A stretch of DNA of 64,000 bases from Armatimonadota bacterium (GCA_025358205.1 JANYKG010000128.1:1-64000); one strand, 5' to 3'; positions 19,431 to 30,678 are shown, counted from the first letter of the stretch. A program made the numbers and translations. Notes: generated by a model not told the origin, from the letters alone.

Positions 19431-22349
19431 ATGTATAGAATAGCCAGGGTATTTGTGCTGTTTCAAGTGATAATCCTATGCATGTTATCGTCTGCGGCAT
19501 ACAGTGATCGAGTGCTTGTGGTGACAACTCAGCAGTTCGCGAGTTCACCGAAACGGCTTCCTGAGTTGCATGAGTGGCAGAATGGGGAATATGTGATTAC
19601 GGATCTGGTGTGTGCCGGTCAGCCTTTCGACGTGGTCACCTATAACAAGTTCGTTAATCTGGATTTGTCCATGTATGATGTTATTATCCTGAACGGTCAC
19701 ACCACCCCGGTACCGGTTTCTCAAGTGGCTGGCAAGTGCCTCTCTGCCGTTCAATCGGGACACAAAGTTTTCGTCAATGGTCAATTGCCATACCAGCGAT
19801 ACGACTCGATGGGGACACTAGTGGAGCAGCAGATCTACGCCACATCTCTTTTTCCGGTCGACAGCGCTGGGACTATGTCCTTAATGGGTCCTGCTGTTAT
19901 CCCTTCGTCTATCGAAAAAGATTCTGCTGTAACTGCAGCCGGTAACTACTCTCAGTCCGTAAATTATTTCACTTATCGCGAAACGCCACCGCTTAAGATG
20001 ACATTATCTGGAAGAGCCGTCGGTTTCGTGTACCCCCAGGGTGGCGCCATTGGCGGGGATGCGGAGTACACAATGTGCATCCTGAACTATGGTAAACTGG
20101 TACAATATCTCAGATACGGGGATATACCGCTTTTCGGGTTTGCTAACGACCGCATTGAGGGCTTGCCGATAGCCTCTTTTGAGGTACACTGTGATAACAC
20201 GGGTACTGTGGTTTCCAACAACAATATGTCGGCAATGGCTACACAATATGGTATGCCACTATATTACCTGCTAGTAGAAAGAGCCGTAAGCGCATCTGTG
20301 GCCTCACAGTGGAATGTGATAGCGAATAGTCCCTTGGTGCGCATCGGTTCTCACAGCCATACACATCCTACCGATTGGCCCTCGCTGCCGGATCTGGCAT
20401 ACGAGACTACGGGTGCCCTTGATGCGCAGAGACTGCTCATACCTTCCACCGGCGCTTACTTAAACTTCTCAGGCAGCATGAATCCGACGAGTCAGCAAAT
20501 TGACCAGTTGACCTCTTGGGGCCAGTTGTTTGGCGGCGCAGGACAGGGGTGGCGAAAGTGTATGACGTCCAGTGGCGCCCGTATGTCAGTACAGCCGATA
20601 CCCACTCGCGCAGACTGGCTTATTGCTCTATCCCAATGCGATTCCACACCTTACTGCTTGGCGCACACCATGGAAAATGACTATAGTGTAATGATAAATA
20701 ATCAAAATTATATGTCAGAAACAATTAAAAATTTAGCAGCTAATGCAAAATATGGCATGTACAATTTTGGATATATACATGATTACATGTTCAATCCTTC
20801 GCTAGGCTATCAGACGAATGGTGTGTTGATGTATGATCAGATCAGGGCTGGATTCGCTTACATGAAATCCCAGGGCGTGAAGTTTGTATTTACTGATGAT
20901 CTCGTGCGCAGGTTGCGTGACTATGTATGCAGCAACATTAGCTGTGTGAACAATCTTGACGGGAGTATCACCATTAGTGCGCATCGGCCAAACCATTTGA
21001 TCAACGAAATAAAGGTAGGATTCAAGGGCGATCTTACACCGGTTGCCGTTGCCGGACCATCTGTGGTGGCTCAACGTCTTGGCGGAGAGTGTGCGTACAT
21101 TGAGATGCCAGCGGAAGTGGATAGCTCAGTGCAGGTACAGTGGTCGCTTCTGCCTCCGGTTGCTCCCACTGTGACTTATATTTCACCGTATATCTCATAC
21201 CAAAGTGTAGTGACGTGGGTTGAGAATACTCATCCCGGCGGCATAGCTGAGTATCAGTATGCGGTCGGGATGACTCCGGGTGGAACAGATGCTTTGAATT
21301 GGACATCAGTAGGTACAGCAACTTCGGGCAAACTCACCGGCGCTAACCTGCAGAATGGCAGCTCAAACTATGTTTCAGTGCGTGCCCGATATGCCGGATC
21401 TGGCTGGAGTCCCATAGGTTCAGGTGGTCCGTACATTGCGGATAATACCCCTCCCAGTACGCCGGTCGTCTTGGATGAAGGCGTCAGCCAGGAATCAACG
21501 ACTGACCTAAACGCGGGCTGGTCGTCAATTGACGCAGAGTCCGGGGTGGTGGAGTACAAATACGCGATAGGGACAAGTCCGGGAGACGCCGGTGTTCTGA
21601 ATTGGATGTCCACAACAGATGCTACTATGGGGGTTCACACTCTGAGCCTTCGGTATGGCCTAACCTACTACATATCCGTGAAAGCCAGAAATGGTATGGG
21701 TATGTGGAGTTCTGTTGGTTCGTCCGATGGAATACAGATTGTAGTGCCCACAGACCGGCCATCCATTGGTCTTGTAAAGCAGTATCCATATCTTGTACAC
21801 GTGGTATTGGATGGCAACTCTGTTACGGCTAAGTTCGATGGCGAGTTTTACGTAGAGAGCTTGGATCGCTCTTCCGGAATACGAGTGGAGTCCGCTCAGC
21901 CCGTGGAATTGGATCAAAAAGTGGCCATTGATGGATACACTCACGTGGATGGCGGTGAGACGGTGATGGAGGTTCTTGCCCCGATTGTGGTCACAGGAAA
22001 TTGTCATCTCAAGCCGATTATGTTCAAGAACTCCGAACTGGGTGGAAGTACCGATCCGCTACGGAGCGGGCCTAGTGACGGTAAGGGTCTGAACAACGTG
22101 GGGTTGCTGGTAAAGACGTTTGGCAAGATCACGAATGTTGGAGCGACCTACATTGACATAGATGACGGTTCCGCCGTGCCGGGAGTGGCAGGACAAGTTG
22201 GTGTGAGGGTGACTGTCTCGTCTCCGCATAGCTTTGCGAAGAACTCTTACGTTTTTGCGACCGGAATCAGCACACTGACGCCGGACGGTTCCAATCTGAG
22301 GCGAAGCATACGCACGCGTTCAAACGCGGACGTGGTGGTCATTCAATAG
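19431..22349 (+). CDS. Paralog B of the preceding gene
   Basis: Same architecture; GSHSHTHPTDWPS; long near-identical DNA blocks with 16398..19334. Confidence 0.65.
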   Translation: MYRIARVFVLFQVIILCMLSSAAYSDRVLVVTTQQFASSPKRLPELHEWQNGEYVITDLVCAGQPFDVVTYNKFVNLDLSMYDVIILNGHTTPVPVSQVAGKCLSAVQSGHKVFVNGQLPYQRYDSMGTLVEQQIYATSLFPVDSAGTMSLMGPAVIPSSIEKDSAVTAAGNYSQSVNYFTYRETPPLKMTLSGRAVGFVYPQGGAIGGDAEYTMCILNYGKLVQYLRYGDIPLFGFANDRIEGLPIASFEVHCDNTGTVVSNNNMSAMATQYGMPLYYLLVERAVSASVASQWNVIANSPLVRIGSHSHTHPTDWPSLPDLAYETTGALDAQRLLIPSTGAYLNFSGSMNPTSQQIDQLTSWGQLFGGAGQGWRKCMTSSGARMSVQPIPTRADWLIALSQCDSTPYCLAHTMENDYSVMINNQNYMSETIKNLAANAKYGMYNFGYIHDYMFNPSLGYQTNGVLMYDQIRAGFAYMKSQGVKFVFTDDLVRRLRDYVCSNISCVNNLDGSITISAHRPNHLINEIKVGFKGDLTPVAVAGPSVVAQRLGGECAYIEMPAEVDSSVQVQWSLLPPVAPTVTYISPYISYQSVVTWVENTHPGGIAEYQYAVGMTPGGTDALNWTSVGTATSGKLTGANLQNGSSNYVSVRARYAGSGWSPIGSGGPYIADNTPPSTPVVLDEGVSQESTTDLNAGWSSIDAESGVVEYKYAIGTSPGDAGVLNWMSTTDATMGVHTLSLRYGLTYYISVKARNGMGMWSSVGSSDGIQIVVPTDRPSIGLVKQYPYLVHVVLDGNSVTAKFDGEFYVESLDRSSGIRVESAQPVELDQKVAIDGYTHVDGGETVMEVLAPIVVTGNCHLKPIMFKNSELGGSTDPLRSGPSDGKGLNNVGLLVKTFGKITNVGATYIDIDDGSAVPGVAGQVGVRVTVSSPHSFAKNSYVFATGISTLTPDGSNLRRSIRTRSNADVVVIQ

Positions 22350-22514
22350 TGCAGCGCATTTGCAATCCGCGCCTTGCGGATTAGCCTGGTTCTGCCGATA
22401 ATCATCGTGTGGCAGGATAGTGGCTATCTTGGCGTCACGATGTGTCGTCATTCAGCTTGCTCCTATCCCTGCCGCATGATATAATCAATCAGTAATCCAC
22501 GCTAGGAAGCCAAC

Positions 22515-25500
22515 ATGCCCGAGTCCGCAGCCAGATACCGCGCAATCAGCAGCATGGCCGCAATGTGTGCCGATGCCGACGACATAGAACTTGTCATACC
22601 AAGGATGTTGAGGGCAGCCGAGTCTGCGTTGCCTGGGCACGGCTTGGAGTTTCTACTGCAGGTTCGCGGGGATTATCGGCGCTTTATTTCCGCAAAGGCC
22701 GAGTCCGGTTCCTCGACAGAAGCGGAGTTTGCCGAGACTGCGCAGCGAATCCTGAGCTACGTAAAACCCACCTCCGTGAACATACCACGCAATGGGATAA
22801 AGACTAAGGCTTGGGCGGTGCCGCTTCACGGTTCGATGTCCGGTCGGGCTGCTTTGATCTCCTACCTTTCGGTTCTCAGCACAGGTGACAAGGAGTTTCT
22901 GCGTGCCGTGGCGGATCAGTTCGCAGTGCTTCTGGACGCACTAGGGAACGCCGAGATCTTGAACCAGAACAGTGGAGGGGTGGAGAAACGCATCGAAGAG
23001 GTGTCGGCTATTTACGAGATAAGCCAAGCCGTGCGTACCATGCCCATCAACGACCTTCTGAAAAAAGTTACCAGAACAGCAGCGCAGGTCATGGATGCCG
23101 AGGCGTGCTCGCTGATGCTGAAAGACCCCAACAAAGAAGAACTAGTGATTCGTGCGAGCCACGGTCTATCTGAGCGGATAGTTGAAGAAACCAGGGTGCC
23201 TTATGGCAAGGGTGTGGCCGGTCAGGTTGCTCTGACGGGCGAGCCGATGCTAATCAACGACTTGGATGGTGATCCCAGGTTCGTTAAAGGGCTTGTTCGT
23301 CCCAGACCCGGTATCGCGTCGTCCATCTGTGTACCGCTTGCCGATGAAGAAGGGCGCGTACAGGGAATTCTCAGCGTGCGGCGTGGTTCGCCATCAATCC
23401 CATTCACCGAAGATGACATGAAGTTGTTCAGTGTGTTTGCGGGGCAGGTGGCTCTGGCCATTTCCAACGCTCATCTCTACGCGAGCCTGCAGGATAGTGT
23501 GCAGGAGTTGTCCACTCTCTTCGAAGCCAGCCGCGAACTGAGCAGCGCGTACAGCCTGGACAACACTGCGCGTACATTGACCAGACTTGCCAGCGAGATG
23601 ACAGGGGATTGCCCCAATGCGCTTATTCTCTTGGACTCGCGCCAGAAAGCTCGGATGGTGGCTTCATCGGGGTCTGGGGATACGGTGTGGCTGAACGTTG
23701 AGCCTTTGATCAATGATGATGTGGTGGCTTGGGCACGAGGTCTTCGTGATCCGCGCACACTGATAGTTTCGAACCTCAAGAGTTGGCCGGCTGCTCTGAA
23801 GCCGGTGGCAGAAGCGCTGGATGGTGTATTCAGCCGGGTTGTACTCGTGCCTTTGGTCACAGAAGACACCGGCATCGGTATGCTAGTATTGGGCTCCACT
23901 GACAAGCGCGCTGTGGACCAGCAAAGGATCAGGCTATTATCCATAGCTACGTCACAGGCTGCCACTATCATACGGAACGCCACCTGGCATGAAAGCCAAA
24001 TGGAGCAGAAGGCTCTGGAGCTTACAGCGCTTTATCAGCTTTCCGAACGCATCAGCACGGCGTCCAGCCTCACAGAGGCGCTTGATTCAATTCTGGACAT
24101 AGTGCGCGATATTGTCTGGTATGACGAGAGTTTCATCGCCACCGTGGATTACGAGCGAAACGTCGTTTCCGTTCAGGCGTGCCGAGGCGAGAATTGCGAA
24201 CATATGATCCAAACAGAGTTGTCGCTGGACGAGGACAGCCTGACGAGTTGGTCCATACGCGAGCGGAAGGCGCTTGTTTCCCCTGATATCGGCAATGACC
24301 CGCGTTTTCGTCAGCCGGGGATAAGAGGCGGCACTGTACGGTCGCTCATGGCTATTCCGCTAATCGTGCATGATGAGGTAGTCGGCGTTCTAAATGTTCA
24401 TGGATTTGCGCCGAACCTATACACCGAAGAGAACGTGCGCGTCTTATCCGTCATAGCCTCGCAGGCCGCTTCGCTGTACAAGGAGCTGGAGGCGCTGAGT
24501 GCGCTGGCGAACTACACAGACAATATTCTGCGCAGCATCGCGGCGGGTGTACTGACTCTGGACCGTGATGGTCGGGTGCTTACCTGGAACAAAGCGGCAG
24601 AGGGCATCATGGGTGTACAGGCATCGGATGCCGTAGACTTTTCTTTCGCGGAAGTTATAGACAAGATTGGTATCTCCGAGGATGACAAGGCCAGGCTGCT
24701 CAATGCCGTGAACTGGGTGATGATGACGGCAGACACATATGTCGGCTACAAACAGGAGTATCATCCTATCGGGCGTCCTGACTTGCACATCAACATGAAC
24801 GTTTCGCAACTGAGAGACCACCTGGGCGGTATGCTCGGCCTCGTTATCATATTTGAGGATGTCACCAAGGAAGTCCTGATGGAGAACGAGATGCGACGCA
24901 TTTCGGAGTTGGCAGCCGTAGGTCAGCTTGCGGCCAGCATTGCTCATGAGATTCGCAACCCGCTCAGCTCCATCAAGGGCGCTGCTCAGTATTTGCGGAA
25001 GGAATACAGCGATCACGATGCGCTTTGTGAGTTCCTGGACATCATTGTGGACGAAGTGAACGTTCTGAACAAGATAACCACGGAATTCCTCGATTTTGCC
25101 CGTCCCTTGAGGCTTAACCTGAAGCCCACAGACATCAACGATGTGATCTTCCGAACTCTGCAGTTTATGCATCTGGAGATCGCCAAGCACAAGGTGAAAG
25201 TCACAGAGCAACTTGCCTATGATATGCCGCGGGTGATGGCTGATGACAAGCAGCTTGAACAGGTTCTGCGAAACATCATCTTGAATGCTCTTCAGGCGAT
25301 GCCGGAGGGTGGCCAGTTGTCTGTTGCTTCTATACCCGCCGAAGGAGGCGTAACGCTTCTGGTGTCGGACAATGGTGTAGGAATGTCGCCCGATACCGTG
25401 AGTCAGGTATTCGTGCCGTTCTTCACTACTCGCACCAAGGGAACGGGACTGGGGCTGTCCATAGTACACAAGATCATGGACAATCACGGCGGTCGAATTA

Positions 25501-25640
25501 CGGTTAGCAGCAAACCAGGTGAAGGAACGACATTCGAGCTGTGCCTTCCGGTTTGCAGTGATAAGTCGCAAAGTGTTATCATTCCACTTGAGAATGACGG
25601 CGACGCAGATATGTTCAGGCGGGGGCGTTCCGGGTCTTGA
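22515..25640 (+). CDS. Multi-GAF/PAS sensor histidine kinase
   Basis: GAF segments, PAS ([27 protein letters not shown]), His[19 protein letters not shown], HATPase [19 protein letters not shown]. Confidence 0.93.
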   Translation: MPESAARYRAISSMAAMCADADDIELVIPRMLRAAESALPGHGLEFLLQVRGDYRRFISAKAESGSSTEAEFAETAQRILSYVKPTSVNIPRNGIKTKAWAVPLHGSMSGRAALISYLSVLSTGDKEFLRAVADQFAVLLDALGNAEILNQNSGGVEKRIEEVSAIYEISQAVRTMPINDLLKKVTRTAAQVMDAEACSLMLKDPNKEELVIRASHGLSERIVEETRVPYGKGVAGQVALTGEPMLINDLDGDPRFVKGLVRPRPGIASSICVPLADEEGRVQGILSVRRGSPSIPFTEDDMKLFSVFAGQVALAISNAHLYASLQDSVQELSTLFEASRELSSAYSLDNTARTLTRLASEMTGDCPNALILLDSRQKARMVASSGSGDTVWLNVEPLINDDVVAWARGLRDPRTLIVSNLKSWPAALKPVAEALDGVFSRVVLVPLVTEDTGIGMLVLGSTDKRAVDQQRIRLLSIATSQAATIIRNATWHESQMEQKALELTALYQLSERISTASSLTEALDSILDIVRDIVWYDESFIATVDYERNVVSVQACRGENCEHMIQTELSLDEDSLTSWSIRERKALVSPDIGNDPRFRQPGIRGGTVRSLMAIPLIVHDEVVGVLNVHGFAPNLYTEENVRVLSVIASQAASLYKELEALSALANYTDNILRSIAAGVLTLDRDGRVLTWNKAAEGIMGVQASDAVDFSFAEVIDKIGISEDDKARLLNAVNWVMMTADTYVGYKQEYHPIGRPDLHINMNVSQLRDHLGGMLGLVIIFEDVTKEVLMENEMRRISELAAVGQLAASIAHEIRNPLSSIKGAAQYLRKEYSDHDALCEFLDIIVDEVNVLNKITTEFLDFARPLRLNLKPTDINDVIFRTLQFMHLEIAKHKVKVTEQLAYDMPRVMADDKQLEQVLRNIILNALQAMPEGGQLSVASIPAEGGVTLLVSDNGVGMSPDTVSQVFVPFFTTRTKGTGLGLSIVHKIMDNHGGRITVSSKPGEGTTFELCLPVCSDKSQSVIIPLENDGDADMFRRGRSGS

Positions 25641-25654
25641 CGTGTACGGACGCA

Positions 25655-26863
25655 ATGGGAGATTCAGCATTGGAGAACAGCAAATCAATACTAATAGTAG
25701 ATGACGAGCCGAACATACGGCGTGTTCTCGAAGCGGTATTTACGAAAGACAGATACAGCGTCCTGACCGCTGAGAATGGCCGGAAGGCGTTGGATATAAT
25801 CTCTGCCGAGCCGAATCTGGATGTAATTCTTTGCGATCTCATAATGCCCGATCTGAACGGTATAGAGGTTCTTAAGGCGGCGAGGGAGATGAATCCGGGG
25901 CTGTCCGTGGTGATGATTACCGCACATGGCACTATTCGTACCGCTGTGGACGCAATGCGGCTGGGCGCCTTTGACTACGTTACCAAGCCTTTCGATATGG
26001 ACGAGATCAAGCTGATTGTAAAGAACGCGCTGGAGCACAGTCAGTTGATTGCAGAGAATGCTCACCTTAAGCAGGAACTCAAGTCCAGATTTAAGTTTGA
26101 TGAGATCGTGGGCAGTAGCGGTAAGATGCAGGAAGTGTATAAGGTGATCGAGCGCGTGGCAAACAGTAACGCCACGGTAATGATCAGGGGTGAAAGCGGC
26201 ACTGGTAAGGAACTGGTGGCAAAGGCGATTCACTACAATAGTCAGCGGGCTGACAAACCATTTATTGCTGTGTCATGCGCCGCACTTCCCGAGACGTTGC
26301 TGGAGAGTGAACTCTTTGGGTATGAAAAAGGCGCGTTCACCGGTGCAGGCGGTCAGAAGTTAGGGAGATTTGAACTCGCGAATCACGGCACCCTTTTCAT
26401 GGATGAGATTGGCGAATTGTCTCCGGCCATGCAGGTGAAGCTGCTCAGGGTTCTTCAGGAACGGCAGTTTGAGCGCATTGGAGGCACAAAGACTGTCAGC
26501 GTGGATGTGCGCATGGTGGCCGCAACGAACAGAGATCTGGAGGCTGACGTTGCCAACAACTCGTTTAGGTCTGATCTGTACTACCGCTTGCAGGTAATTC
26601 AGATATTCCTTCCATCACTTAGGGAGCGCAAGGAAGATATTCCCTCGCTCACTGAGCATTTCATTGGGAAGTTCAACACAGTGAACGGTCGAAATATAAA
26701 ATATGTAACGCAGTCCGCAATGGATTTGATGATGCAATACTCATGGCCGGGCAACATTCGCGAACTGGAGAATGCGGTGGAGCGCGCGGTGGTTCTGGCT
26801 GACACGAGTGCGGAACACATCACGCCAGACTTGTTGCCGCTTTCAATGCAGATATCCGCATAA
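25655..26863 (+). CDS. NtrC-family response regulator (REC + sigma-54 AAA+) without a C-terminal HTH
   Basis: [51 protein letters not shown], then ends 17 aa later. Confidence 0.9.
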   Translation: MGDSALENSKSILIVDDEPNIRRVLEAVFTKDRYSVLTAENGRKALDIISAEPNLDVILCDLIMPDLNGIEVLKAAREMNPGLSVVMITAHGTIRTAVDAMRLGAFDYVTKPFDMDEIKLIVKNALEHSQLIAENAHLKQELKSRFKFDEIVGSSGKMQEVYKVIERVANSNATVMIRGESGTGKELVAKAIHYNSQRADKPFIAVSCAALPETLLESELFGYEKGAFTGAGGQKLGRFELANHGTLFMDEIGELSPAMQVKLLRVLQERQFERIGGTKTVSVDVRMVAATNRDLEADVANNSFRSDLYYRLQVIQIFLPSLRERKEDIPSLTEHFIGKFNTVNGRNIKYVTQSAMDLMMQYSWPGNIRELENAVERAVVLADTSAEHITPDLLPLSMQISA

Positions 26864-26903
26864 ACAACTTAATCTGAGTAATGAGCTGCTACATATTACC
26901 GAG

Positions 26904-26930
26904 GCCTGGTGCATATCGCGCCAGGCTTCT
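26904..26930 (+). terminator. Intrinsic terminator
   Basis: GCCTGGTGC-atatc-GCGCCAGGC then TTCTTGT. Confidence 0.6.
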
Positions 26931-27011
26931 TGTATTTGCAGGGGATATAGCGCCTCGTGTTAGGAGGCCAAGAAAAAAAAGTGCATGGATGTGTTTGATT
27001 CATGGGTCGAA

Positions 27012-27027
27012 TGGCACGGATTGTGCA
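27012..27027 (+). promoter_or_regulatory. Sigma-54 (-24/-12) promoter candidate
   Basis: TGGCACGgattGTGCA; GG-N10-GC spacing; 44 bp upstream of the ATG at 27071. Confidence 0.6.
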
Positions 27028-27070
27028 ATAGGATAGATTGTAGAAATAACGCACGCAGGATGAAGTAGCT

Positions 27071-28192
27071 ATGCTAGATCCAGTTGAAAACAAGTTAGCC
27101 TGGGGAAGAACGAATCTCGCGCAAAGTGCGCGCCCAATGGAGTCGCGCGGTATCATGATGGATCAAAGCATTCTTATCGCCGACGACGAGACGAATTTGT
27201 GCAGGATACTTAGCGCCGAGCTAAAGAAATCCGGGTACGGCACCACAATAGTTCACGACGGTGCGCGAGCAGTGGAGGAAGCAGGCAGTTCGGATTTCCA
27301 GATGGTAATACTGGATGTCCGCATGCCGGTGCTAGATGGCTTCTCCGCACTCCGTCAGATCCGCAAGCTGCGAAAAGAAGTCCCCATCATAATAATGACA
27401 GCCTATGAAGGCCACGACACAGTTGCCAGTGCGCTTGCTATGGGAGCGACCGCCTGTGTGAGCAAGCCCTTCGACCTGGAGAGTCTGGTAGCCCTTGTGA
27501 AGGCGACACTGGATGAAGGTAGAGGCCAGGGTTCGATGCACTGGAATAACCAGATTCGAACTGTGCTATTCAATAAGCAGCAGCCTGTCATTGTTGAGTT
27601 GCACGATGGTGACAACGCAGGTCAATACCCGAGTACGATTGTCTACACCGATGATCAGACTCTGGGTGTGCTCTGCCCAGACCACGATGGCGGATGTTTG
27701 ACACTTACGGCTGGGTCGCCGGTGACAATAGGATTTGCCGGGGACGATGCTTTCTACACATTTGAAACGACCGTGTTGACCACGCGTGATTCCGATGGTC
27801 CGATGATGATAGTGAACAAGCCGGCGGTTATCTACCGTGTACAGCGCCGCAAGTTCCGTCGAACCCCGGCCAGAGTGGCTGTGGATCTGGCACTGATGAA
27901 GTACACTTCGACGGAGCATCAGGCGCTCGTGAGAGTTTATACCGAGGATATCGGTGTTGGCGGGTTCAAGATAATAACCGAATGCGAATGGCCGGATGGC
28001 GCCGATCTGGATATTCGTTCGATCAGCGTCCCCGGACTCGGTCAGTTCTCAAGCTCGGGTAAGGTGACGCGAGTGTGCAAGGCCCCGATTAACAGCCATT
28101 ATGGTTGGGAGTACGGCATCAAGTTCACCAAGATGGATGATGGCGTGCGGCGGGCATTGAGAGTTATGGTAGACACAGACGGCGTTAGCTAA
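27071..28192 (+). CDS. REC-PilZ response regulator (probable c-di-GMP effector)
   Basis: ILIADDETNL...VILDVRMPVLDG...KPFD receiver; YRVQRRKFRRTPAR (RxxxR) and DIGVGGFKI of PilZ. Confidence 0.8.
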   Translation: MLDPVENKLAWGRTNLAQSARPMESRGIMMDQSILIADDETNLCRILSAELKKSGYGTTIVHDGARAVEEAGSSDFQMVILDVRMPVLDGFSALRQIRKLRKEVPIIIMTAYEGHDTVASALAMGATACVSKPFDLESLVALVKATLDEGRGQGSMHWNNQIRTVLFNKQQPVIVELHDGDNAGQYPSTIVYTDDQTLGVLCPDHDGGCLTLTAGSPVTIGFAGDDAFYTFETTVLTTRDSDGPMMIVNKPAVIYRVQRRKFRRTPARVAVDLALMKYTSTEHQALVRVYTEDIGVGGFKIITECEWPDGADLDIRSISVPGLGQFSSSGKVTRVCKAPINSHYGWEYGIKFTKMDDGVRRALRVMVDTDGVS

Positions 28193-28222
28193 TACCGATT
28201 GACAACGAATGAAGGATACTCG

Positions 28223-28256
28223 AGGCCCCGGTGGAGACATCGGGGCCTTGTTTCGT
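28223..28256 (+). terminator. Intrinsic terminator
   Basis: AGGCCCCG-N10-CGGGGCCT then TGTTTCGTT. Confidence 0.65.
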
Positions 28257-28335
28257 TCGTTGCCAAATGAGCATAGCTGTGTTATCATTACGCTTGTCGG
28301 GCGGTATGCTCGATTGTGAATGGAGCGATATACCC

Positions 28336-29379
28336 ATGAGAGCAGGCATAGTTGGAGCATCGGGATACGCCGGGGGTGAGTTGGTAAGAATTCTAGCCGG
28401 TCACCCAGGCGTAGAACTCACATATTTGTGTTCGGAGACCTACAAGGGTCAGGATATCAGTGCCGCCTTACCGAACATGCGTGGCCTACTGAGCAAGGAA
28501 TGCGTGTCGTATGACCCGGCGACCGCGGTGGAGCAGTGCGAGGTAGTGTTCCTGGCGCAGAGCAATGGCTGGGCGATGAATCAGGCCGCAAAACTGCTGG
28601 AGGCCGGGCTTAAGGTCATTGATCTCAGCGCGGATTTTCGGCTGAAGTCCATTGCTGCATATCAGGAGTGGTACAAGCTCTCGCATACATCGCCGGATCT
28701 TCTGACAGGCGCGATCTACGGACTGCCTGAGTTACACAAGACCGCTATTCAGGCCGCGAACCTCGTGGCGAACCCAGGGTGTTACTGCACCAGCGCGATT
28801 CTGGCCCTTGCCCCGCTCCTCAAGGATCGGTTGGTTGAGCCTGATACGGTTATAGTGGATTCCAAATCGGGCGTCTCCGGCGCGGGTCGGTCATCATTCA
28901 AGCTGGACAACCATTTTCCTGAGCTGAACGAGAGCATGAAGGCATACAATATCGGCGTTCACAGGCATACTCCTGAGATCGAGCAGGAGTTGACTCTGCT
29001 CGCTGGTCGGGCGATGAAGATATCTTTCACGCCGCATCTTATCCCCATCACCAGGGGTATCCTGACTACCGCTTATGCAGGACTGATAGCGCCGGACTGG
29101 ACTACCGAGGAGCTGATAACGCTGTATGCGGAGTTCTACGGATCGGCTGCATTTGTCCAGGTGTTGGACGCCGGGCAGTATCCGACCACGAAGGCGGTCT
29201 GCGGCGGCAACTTCTGCCACATCGGGCTGAGAGTTGACCCGCGAACGAACCGCGTGGTGGTCGTGTCTGCGCTGGACAACATGGTTAAGGGCGCGGCGGG
29301 ACAAGCTGTGCAGAACATGAACCTGATGTTTGGGCTTGACGAGATGGCAGGGCTGGACAGAGCGGGGGTGTATCCGTGA
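28336..29379 (+). CDS. argC: N-acetyl-gamma-glutamyl-phosphate reductase
   Basis: GIVGASGYAGGELVRIL, ANPGCYCTSA catalytic Cys, HRHTPEIEQ, PHLIPITRGI. Confidence 0.96.
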   Translation: MRAGIVGASGYAGGELVRILAGHPGVELTYLCSETYKGQDISAALPNMRGLLSKECVSYDPATAVEQCEVVFLAQSNGWAMNQAAKLLEAGLKVIDLSADFRLKSIAAYQEWYKLSHTSPDLLTGAIYGLPELHKTAIQAANLVANPGCYCTSAILALAPLLKDRLVEPDTVIVDSKSGVSGAGRSSFKLDNHFPELNESMKAYNIGVHRHTPEIEQELTLLAGRAMKISFTPHLIPITRGILTTAYAGLIAPDWTTEELITLYAEFYGSAAFVQVLDAGQYPTTKAVCGGNFCHIGLRVDPRTNRVVVVSALDNMVKGAAGQAVQNMNLMFGLDEMAGLDRAGVYP

Positions 29380-30578
29380 TGGCGGATGTGACAGGTGCGG
29401 TTACATTTCCAAAGGGGTTCAAGGCAGCGGGCGTTCGGGCCGGGCTGAAGGAACAGGGGCTGGACATGGCGTTGATCGTGTCCGACGTGCCTGCTGTTGC
29501 GGCAGGTGTGTTCACGACCAATGTGGTGAAGGCTGCCCCGGTCTTGCTGAGCAAATCGCGCGTGCCGAGCGACAAGGTTAGTGCGGTGATCGTGAACAGT
29601 GGAAACGCCAATGCCTGCACAGGCGAGCAGGGGATGGCGGATGCTGTGGCAATGGCTGAGCAGACTGCCCAGGGGCTTGGCATTTCAGCGGAAGCGGTTC
29701 TGGTCGCTTCGACGGGTATCATCGGGAAGCGCATGCCGATGGACAAGATCACGTCTGGAATCGCTGATGCGGTGCGGTCACTCAGCGCTGACGGTGGGGC
29801 CGATGCAGCGCGGGCGATTATGACGACCGACACTGTCCCGAAGGAAGCCGTTGCTGAAATCGTTATTGGTGATATCAAAGTGCGCATAGGCGGTATTGCA
29901 AAGGGCGCCGGGATGATTTGTCCGAACGTGGCTACCATGCTGACGTTTATCACTACGGATGCTGCCATTACGCCGGATGCTCTGCAGGGTTGCCTGGCAA
30001 AATCCGCTGAGGTATCGTTCAACTGTCTGACTGTTGACGGCGATACCAGCACGAATGACTCAGTGATAATGCTCGCGAACGGACTGGCTGGCAATGATCC
30101 TATCGCTATCGGCAGCGAACATGTTGCGAAGTTCCAGGAGGGATTGGACGGCGTAACGACCAGCTTGGCGCAGCAAATAGCCGCAGACGGTGAGGGTGCC
30201 ACTAAGAACGTGACCATCACTGTGGACGGCGCGAAGACATACGATGAGTGCAGACAGATCGCGAAGACCATTGCCAATTCGCCTCTGGTGAAAACGGCAA
30301 TGTTCGGGTGCGACCCGAACTGGGGGCGCATCCTGGCAGCGGCGGGCAGGGCAGGGGTGGATTTTGACCCTGCGGCGGTGAAACTGAGTATGGGTGACAT
30401 TACGCTTGTTCTGGCCGGTGAGCCGATTGCTTTTTCGGAAGACGAGGCGCACGAATATCTGACCAACAGAGATATTCTGATCAGGCTTAAGGTTGGCGAT
30501 GGCGGGTCGTCGTCTACTGTCTGGACATGCGATTTCTCATACGATTACGTGAAGATCAACGCGGAGTATCATACGTAG
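29379..30578 (+). CDS. argJ: Bifunctional ornithine acetyltransferase/N-acetylglutamate synthase
   Basis: [54 protein letters not shown]. Confidence 0.96.
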   Translation: MADVTGAVTFPKGFKAAGVRAGLKEQGLDMALIVSDVPAVAAGVFTTNVVKAAPVLLSKSRVPSDKVSAVIVNSGNANACTGEQGMADAVAMAEQTAQGLGISAEAVLVASTGIIGKRMPMDKITSGIADAVRSLSADGGADAARAIMTTDTVPKEAVAEIVIGDIKVRIGGIAKGAGMICPNVATMLTFITTDAAITPDALQGCLAKSAEVSFNCLTVDGDTSTNDSVIMLANGLAGNDPIAIGSEHVAKFQEGLDGVTTSLAQQIAADGEGATKNVTITVDGAKTYDECRQIAKTIANSPLVKTAMFGCDPNWGRILAAAGRAGVDFDPAAVKLSMGDITLVLAGEPIAFSEDEAHEYLTNRDILIRLKVGDGGSSSTVWTCDFSYDYVKINAEYHT

Positions 30579-30678
30579 GCTTTTGCTTGGAGAGCCTCTG
30601 CACGGTGCGGCAAAGCGAGGCGGCTGCTTGTGGAGTAAGAGCAAGAGTACGAGTACGAGGAAGAGATACGAGGGAGAG

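Noticed and set aside
22410-22425. TGGCAGgatagTGGCT upstream of the kinase as a -24/-12 promoter
   Set aside because: Spacing is right but both elements deviate from consensus; too weak to list as a feature.
24444-25688. 414-aa minus-strand ORF opposite the histidine kinase
   Set aside because: Antisense to unmistakable HisKA/HATPase coding sequence; composition typical of shadow ORFs.
29285-30466. 393-aa minus-strand ORF opposite argJ
   Set aside because: Ser/Ala/Pro-rich shadow frame of a well-supported argJ.
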